From: Opitutales bacterium
GTDB taxonomy: Bacteria > Verrucomicrobiota > Verrucomicrobiia > Opitutales > JAFGAQ01
Reading direction: 5' to 3'
Length of the DNA stretch: 25,885 nucleotides
Assembly: GCA_028704125.1 (NCBI GenBank)
Contig: JAQVLM010000004.1
Location: 1 to 25,885, forward strand
Shown here: one piece after another, positions 20,227 to 25,885 of the stretch
Numbering within the stretch: the stretch's first letter is position 1
Layout: every line of letters begins with the position of its first letter
Position numbers and translations under genes: made by a program
The notes under the pieces: model-generated
Told to the model about the DNA's origin: nothing
The model's database searches: none
Seen by the model: the letters and a program-made list of their open reading frames with translations, nothing else

Positions 20227-21539
20227 CACATGTAATCGTTGAGGATGTTCTCAAGCATTTCCTGACGGCCACTTGCGAGGACCGGCTCAGGATGCGAAAG
20301 GGCATATGCGGAGAGGGATTCCAAGGTTGCGGTCTTGTCTTCCACGGTCTTGCCCACTCCACTGTCGAAGGTTGCATAACGGGCCTTCACAAACTCTTCG
20401 AAACGACCATCCGCCTGAATCGCAGCCGCAATCTTGAGGCCACGTGCGAAGGCATCCATACCACCGATGTGAGCGTGGAACAGATCCACCGGCTCATGGG
20501 ATTCGCGGCGGCGCTTGGCGTCGAAGTTCAGACCACCGGTGGTGAAGCCGCCCATTCCGAGGACGATCAGCATCACTTCAACGTTGGTGTAAAGGTTGGT
20601 CGGGAACTGGTCGGTATCCCATCCGATGAGCTCATCCCCACGGTTCGCATCGATGCTGCCCAGTGCGCCTGCGTTGGCGGCCACGGTCAGTTCGTGGAAC
20701 ATGGTGTGACCCGCGAGCGTGGCGTGGTTGGTCTCGATGTTGAGTTTGAAGTCATTCAACAGACCGTATTCACGCAGGAAGTTAAGGCATGCAGCCGAGT
20801 CACTGTCGTATTGGTGAGTGGTCGGTTCACGCGGCTTCGGTTCGATGTAGAACTGGCCCTTGAAACCGATCTTCTGCTTATAGTCCACCGCCATGTGCAG
20901 CAAATGGGCCAAATGATCCAGCTCACGCTTCATGTCGGTGTTCCAAAGGGTGGAGTAACCTTCACGGCCTCCCCAGAACGTGTAGCCCAAACCACCCAGA
21001 CGGTGGGTTGCGTCCATAGCGGCCTTAACCTGTGCTGCCGCATATGCATAGACATCGGCATTCGGCGAGGTGCCCGCACCCTGCGAGAAACGCGGATGGG
21101 AGAACAGACATGCGGTTCCCCAGAGCAACTTCTTGCCGGTTTCCTTCTGCTTTGCGGCCAGCTTATCGACCACCTTCTCGAGGGCTGCGTTGGACTTGGC
21201 CAAGTCATTCAGCTCAGGGGCGATGTCACGGTCGTGGAAGCACCAGAAATCGATTCCGATCTTGTCGAGGAATTCGAAGAACACGTCCACGCGCTTGATG
21301 GCGTTTTCAACCGAAAGACTGCCGTCATCCCAAGGCATCAGCGCCGTGCCGCCACCGAATGGATCGGACAGAACGCCACGCATCACGTGCCAGTAAGGAG
21401 CGGCGAAGCGCAGGTGCTCAGCCATGGTCTTTCCAGCTACCACTTCAGAAGCGTTGTATTGCTTGAACGCAAATGGATTGCGACTCTTCGGGCCTTCGTA
21501 GGCGATTTTTGGAACGTCAGGAAAATAACTTGTGCTCAT
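20226..21539 (-). CDS. xylA: Xylose isomerase (class II)
   Basis: This 437-aa enzyme converts D-xylose to D-xylulose. The length and the N-terminal extension place it in class II. FHDRDIAPE gives the catalytic H102 and D105. YTFWGGREGY, IEPKPREPTTHQYD (E233, K235), NIETNHATLAGH (E269, H272), SIDANRGD (D297) and GWDTDQF (D308, D310) supply the two metal sites. One arginine (R237) replaces the more usual lysine in KPKEPT, a mild change. The gene is first in the xylAB operon. A sigma70-type promoter at 21629-21657 with two upstream AraC-type half-sites fits activation by the divergent XylR. Confidence 0.97.
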   Translation of the reverse strand: MSTSYFPDVPKIAYEGPKSRNPFAFKQYNASEVVAGKTMAEHLRFAAPYWHVMRGVLSDPFGGGTALMPWDDGSLSVENAIKRVDVFFEFLDKIGIDFWCFHDRDIAPELNDLAKSNAALEKVVDKLAAKQKETGKKLLWGTACLFSHPRFSQGAGTSPNADVYAYAAAQVKAAMDATHRLGGLGYTFWGGREGYSTLWNTDMKRELDHLAHLLHMAVDYKQKIGFKGQFYIEPKPREPTTHQYDSDSAACLNFLREYGLLNDFKLNIETNHATLAGHTMFHELTVAANAGALGSIDANRGDELIGWDTDQFPTNLYTNVEVMLIVLGMGGFTTGGLNFDAKRRRESHEPVDLFHAHIGGMDAFARGLKIAAAIQADGRFEEFVKARYATFDSGVGKTVEDKTATLESLSAYALSHPEPVLASGRQEMLENILNDYM

Positions 21540-21628
21540 ATGATTCGGGATAGATGGATAATGGATCAGGGGTTAATGAGCCCTGGTTTGGCTATACGGC
21601 CACACACAAGACTCCGATAATGAAATGG

Positions 21629-21657
21629 AGTATAACCCAAATGGCGCTGCATCGAAA
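21629..21657 (-). promoter_or_regulatory. xylA promoter
   Basis: On the minus strand TTTCGA (21652-21657) and TATACT (21629-21634) are 17 bp apart. The -10 is good and the -35 is poor, as expected for a promoter that needs an activator. Transcription would start near 21622, giving a leader of about 83 nt before the ATG. Confidence 0.6.
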
Positions 21658-21662
21658 GCGCA

Positions 21663-21690
21663 TTTTGCGGATTTCTGTTGTGTTTTTGCG
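21663..21690 (-). promoter_or_regulatory. Candidate XylR operator (two direct half-sites)
   Basis: CGCAAAA occurs at 21663-21669 and again at 21684-21690, exactly 21 bp apart (two helical turns), in the same direction. The nearer site ends 5 bp upstream of the xylA -35. AraC-type regulators typically bind such direct half-sites next to the -35 of the genes they activate. Confidence 0.55.
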
Positions 21691-21713
21691 CCAAACCACT
21701 GAAAGTCTATCCC

Positions 21714-22889
21714 GTGAAGAGCAACCGTGTCGCCCTCGTTCTCTCTGAGATCAATACTTACCGGCTCATACCGGGAATCCACCGTATTGCGGCCTTGGGA
21801 CGGGACTACTGGCTGATCGACATATACCGTCCATTGGATGAGCTCAAGCAGCTGCTGAAGCAATGGAAACCGGTCGGCCTGATCCTCGAATGGATGCCGG
21901 AGGTATCCCCCGAATTGCTGGATCTTGGTATTCCGACTGTCGTGTCGGTCAAGAACATGGAGCCTGGCGGGCCGCCAAGTGTCGACGTGGACGATGACCG
22001 GGTGGGCCAACTGGCCGCCCACCACCTGATTGGACTGGACTTGCGGCATTTCGCATTTCTCGGTGAGCCCATGCCCTATGCGCATGAACGCTGTGAGGCT
22101 TTCTCCCGAACGCTTCGCGAACACGGGTTTGACTGTGAGGTGTACTTCGAGCCACCACGGGCTCACCGGAAATACATCGAACATTGGCATGAGTCTGATT
22201 CCCGGTTGATCCGCTGGTTGAAGGCGCTTCCCAAACCCGTAGGCATCTTCGCTGCCCACGACCCATCCGGCCGCCTGCTTGCCGAATGCTGTCACCAGAT
22301 CGGAATCCTCATTCCGGATCAGGTCGCGATTATCGGCGCCAACAACGACCATCATGTCTGCGGAATGACCTACCCGCCACTTTCGAGTATCGAAATCCCA
22401 TGGGACATGATCGGCTACGAAAGCGCCAAACTCATGGAAGAGATCCTGCGCGACAAATCGTCTTCACGTCTATCCCGCCCGCCACTTCTCATCCCGCCGA
22501 CACGGGTGGTTTCCCGCCGCTCCAGCGACTTCCTCTCAGTGTCGAGCCCGGTGCTTTCACGTGCCCTCGAATACATCCGCGAGAATGCGACCGAAGGAAT
22601 CACAGTTAAAGACGTGATCGATACCCTGCACGTCTCGCGGCGTTCGCTCGAGCGGGAAATCCGCCAGATGCTCAACCGGAGCCTACACGAGGAGATCATC
22701 CGGCAGCGAATCGAGCACGCCAAACGCCTGCTGGCGCATCAGGATATCCCGATCGACGAAGTGGCCGAGTTGAGTGGCTTTTCCCGGGTTGAGCGGCTCA
22801 GCGTCAATTTCCGCAAATTGGAGCAGTGCACCCCAAGCGCATTCCGGCGAAAATCGCGCTCCGGATCAGTGATCGGGTCCGGATTATGA
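21714..22889 (+). CDS. xylR: XylR-type regulator (periplasmic-binding-like + AraC HTH)
   Basis: This 391-aa transcription factor is transcribed divergently from xylAB. I chose the GTG at 21714 (KSNRVALVLSE); the longer frame starts at TTG and adds non-conserved residues. Residues about 5-270 are a LacI/GalR-like sugar-binding domain (GLILEW, VDVDDDRVGQLAAHHL, GIFAAHDPSGRLLAE, VAIIGANNDHHVCG, SSIEIPWDMIGYESAKLM), the sensor of XylR proteins. Residues about 282-382 are the AraC two-helix-turn-helix domain (ITVKDVIDTLHVSRRSLER, then IDEVAELSGFSRVERLSVNFR). In E. coli, XylR binds xylose and activates xylA. The same job is inferred here from architecture and position. It may also control the GH5 gene 80 nt downstream. 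Confidence 0.93.
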   Translation: MKSNRVALVLSEINTYRLIPGIHRIAALGRDYWLIDIYRPLDELKQLLKQWKPVGLILEWMPEVSPELLDLGIPTVVSVKNMEPGGPPSVDVDDDRVGQLAAHHLIGLDLRHFAFLGEPMPYAHERCEAFSRTLREHGFDCEVYFEPPRAHRKYIEHWHESDSRLIRWLKALPKPVGIFAAHDPSGRLLAECCHQIGILIPDQVAIIGANNDHHVCGMTYPPLSSIEIPWDMIGYESAKLMEEILRDKSSSRLSRPPLLIPPTRVVSRRSSDFLSVSSPVLSRALEYIRENATEGITVKDVIDTLHVSRRSLEREIRQMLNRSLHEEIIRQRIEHAKRLLAHQDIPIDEVAELSGFSRVERLSVNFRKLEQCTPSAFRRKSRSGSVIGSGL

Positions 22890-22969
22890 GAACCGGTCTC
22901 GCTTTACTCAAAAGCCCTCTGGTGTTAGGTTCTAGAAAACTGAACGCATACCCACACCAAAATCCCCCC

Positions 22970-24742
22970 ATGAAGCTCATCCGATCCCTTATCCTTTGCA
23001 TTCTTCTTCTACCCGCAGCACTCAGTGCCCGCACTATTGTCGACGCTCATGGGCCACTGCACATCGATGGCCCAAACATCAAGGACCAGTACGGACGCGT
23101 CGTGCAGCTTCAGGGGATGAGCTTTTTCTGGCACCAGTGGGAAAACTCGGCCGCCTACTGGAACCGGGATGTGATCCGCTGGCTAAGAGAAGATTGGAAA
23201 CTGCCGATCGTGAGAGGAGCGGTCGGTGTGAATCCCGGGGATTGCTGCGACTACCTCGGGGATCCCGTCAGCGCCATGAATGCAATCACGCGACTAATCG
23301 ATGCCTGTGTGGCCGAAGGAATCTACGTCATTGTGGACTGGCATTCCCATCACCTGCTTCCCGATGAAGCCACCACCTTTTTCGATGCGATCGCCAGTCG
23401 CTATGGCGACACGCCCAACATCATCTACGAGATCTTCAACGAGCCGGTGGAATACGATTGGAGCAACCAGATCAAGCCCTACGCCGAGCAGATCATAACC
23501 ACGATCCGCACCCATGCTCCAAACGCGATCATTGCAGTCGGAACCCCCAACTGGGATCAGCGCGTTTCCCATGCGGCTGCAGATCCGATCACCCACGACA
23601 GCTTGGGTCATCCGGCTTACAACATCGCATACGTCATGCACTTTTATGCCGGCGACCCCAACCATGCGCTTGACGGCAGTGGATACGTCAACCTGAGAGC
23701 GGAAACTGAGGCTGCGCTGAACAACGGGTTGTGCGTGATCGTCACCGAAGCCGGGGCAGTTGGGACAAGCGCCGGACCCAACAATGTGATCAACTGGCCG
23801 GAGTGGGACCGTTACGTCGAGTGGATGGATTCCAGGTCCATCACCTGGCTGCAATGGTCCCTGAGCATCAAAAACGAAAAGGGAAGCGTCCTATATCCAT
23901 CCGCCAGCTTGGCCGGATCCTGGAGGGAATCCGATCTCACTCCTGAGGGACGGCGTATGCGTGAGTATTTCCGTAACACCGTCACCATCCCGGATGATCC
24001 AATTTCAATGCAACTGCTGGATCGGGACATGGTCGCCATCAGCCACGCCGGTGGTGCGGCATCCTTCGCAATTACCGCAAACCTCCCTTGGGCGATCACC
24101 GGACACGAAAACATTCCAGGGCTCCATCTTTCCGCGACATCCGGAACCACGGCTGGAATCGTTACCGTGCAATTGACCCCGAGTCCGGGCCTCGACCGGA
24201 CCATTGAGTTGTCGGTATCCGCCATCCGCATGGGAGGAGATCCCATGACACAAAGACTGGTGGTCGAACAACGCGCCGTCCCCCTCGCGAAAACCACGCT
24301 TTTCCGATTCCACCGGAGCGACAACTCCAGTCACTTCTTCACGGCCAACCCGGACGAACGGGATTCCATCCTGGCCAATCTTCCGTCCAACGTCTGGACC
24401 CTTGAGGGACGCTCCCATCAGGTGATCGCCAATGAAACACCGCTGAGCAGACCAGTCTACCGCCTCTACAACCGACTGGCGGGCAGCCACTTCTACACTA
24501 TGTCCCGAGCTGAACTGGATCAGGTACTCGCGACAATGGGTGACTTTTTCACGCTCGAAGGAGTGGCGTTTTTTGCCTTGGACGCGCCTCATCAGGGGGC
24601 CCTGCCGGTTTACCGGTTCTATTCAAGCCCGACCGCATCGCACTTCTTCACCATCAGTGAGGCTGAGAAGCAATGGATCATCGACAACATCGATCCATCC
24701 CGTCTTCGCTACGAGGGAGTCGCATGGTATGCATTTCCATGA
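22970..24742 (+). CDS. Secreted GH5 endoglucanase with BACON-like and DUF5648 domains
   Basis: This is a 590-aa exported glycoside hydrolase. A signal peptide spans residues 1-20 (MKLIRSLILCILLLPAALSA). GH5 spans about 28-335: QLQGMSFFWHQW, VRGAVGV, VIVDWHSHH, the acid/base E158 in IYEIFNEP, H224 in YVMHFYAG, the nucleophile E260 in VTEAGAVG, and WLQWSLS. This fits subfamily 2 cellulases that cut beta-1,4-glucan internally. Residues about 343-437 resemble a BACON domain (ASFAITANLPWAIT ... LHLSATSGTTAGIVTVQLTP ... VVEQRA). Residues about 444-590 are three DUF5648 units (FRFHRSDNSSHFFT, PVYRLYNRLAGSHFYTMS, PVYRFYSSPTASHFFTIS). I chose the ATG at 22970 because it begins the signal peptide. It lies 80 nt after xylR, so co-transcription is possible. 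Confidence 0.93.
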   Translation: MKLIRSLILCILLLPAALSARTIVDAHGPLHIDGPNIKDQYGRVVQLQGMSFFWHQWENSAAYWNRDVIRWLREDWKLPIVRGAVGVNPGDCCDYLGDPVSAMNAITRLIDACVAEGIYVIVDWHSHHLLPDEATTFFDAIASRYGDTPNIIYEIFNEPVEYDWSNQIKPYAEQIITTIRTHAPNAIIAVGTPNWDQRVSHAAADPITHDSLGHPAYNIAYVMHFYAGDPNHALDGSGYVNLRAETEAALNNGLCVIVTEAGAVGTSAGPNNVINWPEWDRYVEWMDSRSITWLQWSLSIKNEKGSVLYPSASLAGSWRESDLTPEGRRMREYFRNTVTIPDDPISMQLLDRDMVAISHAGGAASFAITANLPWAITGHENIPGLHLSATSGTTAGIVTVQLTPSPGLDRTIELSVSAIRMGGDPMTQRLVVEQRAVPLAKTTLFRFHRSDNSSHFFTANPDERDSILANLPSNVWTLEGRSHQVIANETPLSRPVYRLYNRLAGSHFYTMSRAELDQVLATMGDFFTLEGVAFFALDAPHQGALPVYRFYSSPTASHFFTISEAEKQWIIDNIDPSRLRYEGVAWYAFP

Positions 24743-24803
24743 AGAAGCAAAAGGGAACGGGGCTTAACAACCCCCGCACCGACACAAAAGAACGGTCTAG
24801 CTG

Positions 24804-25885
24804 CTATTGACTGCCGGAGGCCTCCGGCAGTCCCGGGTAGCGTGGTTCGAGAGCCCTGAGAATCTCATAAACCCCGTTGGCACGGGCATTGTCACCGGTC
24901 TCATCGTATGCTTTTCCGAGAGCAAAGAGCAGGTCGGGATCGTCATCGATCCACATCCTCGCGTCCTCCAGCCAAGGAATCGCATCTTTCGCGGAGCCCA
25001 AGCCAAGCAGCGCCATGCCATAATTCCGCTTCAGAACCCAATCCTCGGGCCATAGGTTAATCGCCTGTTCGTAGAGGCTTCTGAGAGCCGGGAGCGGATT
25101 GGCGCCATCTCCAAACAACAGCCGGTTGGCGGTGTCGATCCGTTTGGTCCAAAGCTCCATCCGTGGGGCATGATCCCGCTGTCCGGTAAAGGGAGGAGAT
25201 GCAAAGCGATTGAGCAGCTCATGAATGATCATGCCCTGTTCGTAGACGGTATAGCCCATTCGCAATCGGAGATCAGCATCACCCAATGCCTGAGGCTGCT
25301 TTTCCGAAACCATTCCTCTCTGCACCAGGGCACTGCCAACTGCATCGAACAGAGACTCCGCCACCCGACAGCTTCCCCAAAAGGTCAGATGCACGTGCTC
25401 GTAGAGAAACTCATCCCCGGGGATTCCATGAGAGTTCGTCTCCATCACCATCTTGTCGAGATCCACCAGCGAACAACCCTCCCCGGCACTTTTCGCAGAG
25501 TCCCGGATCACCTGATTCAGAGCGGTATCCGTCCGAAACCGCAACAAGTCCAAATCACGGGCCCGGGCCAAGAAACGATTCGCATCCGACCATCGTTCTT
25601 CCGCCAGCATCAGGCGTCCGATCCGGAAGGCCAAGTCCGCATGCTTGTCGTCAATCTCCCATGCGCCCATGTATGCCCGCTCCGCCTCCCCATGATCGCC
25701 TAGCGCAAACTGACGATCCCCTTCTTCCAAACCGGAATTCCATTGTTCCAGTTCCGAATCCGTCAGACCCTCACGGTGGCCCGAGAGAAACGGTGCAAAA
25801 TCCCGTTCATTGGTCAACACAGTGCACAACAACACATCCGCTCCGCCCTTCCGTCCTGAACGGATAATCGAACGCAAATTCGCCG
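24804..25885 (-). CDS. TPR / SGNH-hydrolase-like protein, 5' end outside window
   Basis: This is the C-terminal 360 residues of a larger protein; the frame stays open to the window edge and no real start is visible. The first part (NLRSIIRSGRKGGADVLLCT, then VLTNERDFAPF) resembles the middle of SGNH/GDSL-type hydrolases. EFLYEHVHLTFWGSCRVAE holds an H-x-H/L motif in the place where the family keeps its catalytic histidine. TPR-like helices interrupt and follow it: GDHGEAERAYMGAWEID and HADLAFRIGRLMLAEERW early, then AINLWPEDWVLKRNYGMALLG and DPDLLFALGKAYDETGDN, then NGVYEILRALEPRYPGL at the end. A perfect palindrome covers the last codons. Substrate and location are unknown; cell-envelope or exopolysaccharide modification is a guess. 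Confidence 0.75.
   Translation of the reverse strand, partial: ANLRSIIRSGRKGGADVLLCTVLTNERDFAPFLSGHREGLTDSELEQWNSGLEEGDRQFALGDHGEAERAYMGAWEIDDKHADLAFRIGRLMLAEERWSDANRFLARARDLDLLRFRTDTALNQVIRDSAKSAGEGCSLVDLDKMVMETNSHGIPGDEFLYEHVHLTFWGSCRVAESLFDAVGSALVQRGMVSEKQPQALGDADLRLRMGYTVYEQGMIIHELLNRFASPPFTGQRDHAPRMELWTKRIDTANRLLFGDGANPLPALRSLYEQAINLWPEDWVLKRNYGMALLGLGSAKDAIPWLEDARMWIDDDPDLLFALGKAYDETGDNARANGVYEILRALEPRYPGLPEASGSQ
24809..24832. repeat. 24-bp perfect palindrome at the stop of the TPR gene
   Basis: GACTGCCGGAGG followed directly by CCTCCGGCAGTC. It covers the last eight codons (through Q) of the 24804-25885 gene, just before TAG. No T-tract follows on either strand. It may protect the mRNA 3' end or act as a bidirectional barrier between the converging GH5 and TPR genes. 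Confidence 0.7.

Noticed and set aside
20190..21620. 476-codon plus-strand frame
   Set aside because: Antisense to xylA; the metal-binding and catalytic motifs are on the minus strand.
24758..24776. CGGGG...CCCCG hairpin as a terminator of the GH5 gene
   Set aside because: The stem is only 5 bp and has no T-tract after it on either strand.
1..25885. CRISPR array
   Set aside because: No set of regularly spaced identical repeats was seen; all repeats found are paired or dispersed.

Overview
The window looks like chromosomal DNA from a Gram-negative, probably aquatic or marine polysaccharide-degrading bacterium. I infer Verrucomicrobiota (Opitutae/Puniceicoccales-like). The grounds are a class II xylose operon with a divergent AraC-type XylR, secreted proteins with DUF5648 tails and a BACON-like module, few Shine-Dalgarno sequences, and GxxExxY and RhuM accessory genes. 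No rRNA or marker gene is present to prove the lineage.

Left part (1-2458): two secreted-protein genes on the minus strand. One is a small LolA-fold/DUF4412-like protein. The other is a 521-aa protein ending in a DUF5648 repeat domain that also ends the GH5 cellulase 20 kb away.

Defence island (about 2.5-17.5 kb): the left edge is a decaying plus-strand cassette. It holds a truncated KilA-N gene, a GxxExxY remnant, an intact RhuM-family gene and a truncated second RhuM gene. Both RhuM genes are preceded by a near-identical hairpin that also encodes a 33-codon ORF. Facing it is an AbiEi-type antitoxin whose AbiEii toxin gene survives only as a 49-codon stub. Next comes a large minus-strand type I restriction-modification operon. 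In transcription order it encodes an XRE/PD-(D/E)XK protein, HsdM, a repeat-derived linker ORF, HsdS, a DUF3800 protein, a small protein that may be a BECR-fold nuclease, a 97-aa unknown, an XRE-GxxExxY fusion, HsdR and a GIY-YIG/DUF4357 protein. The first genes are joined by 4-nt ATGA overlaps. The right edge is a tRNA-Ser(GCU) gene whose 3' end is duplicated 463 bp away, with a small GIY-YIG gene between the copies. A 61-bp repeat beside the tRNA recurs at 5.77 kb, so two copies bracket the restriction operon.

Right part (17.7-25.9 kb): core and metabolic genes. A MidA-like methyltransferase gene converges on xylAB (xylose isomerase and xylulokinase). A divergent XylR regulator lies next to a promoter with two direct half-sites exactly 21 bp apart. 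A secreted GH5 endoglucanase follows XylR on the same strand, so hemicellulose/cellulose breakdown and xylose use sit together. The window ends inside a TPR/SGNH-hydrolase-like gene on the minus strand.

The best candidates for something undescribed are the DUF3800 plus small putative nuclease pair inside the hsd operon, the XRE-GxxExxY chimera, the paired hairpin/leader ORFs before the RhuM genes, and the 463-bp GIY-YIG unit at the tRNA-Ser 3' end. All functions are read from sequence motifs by eye; no database search was run.
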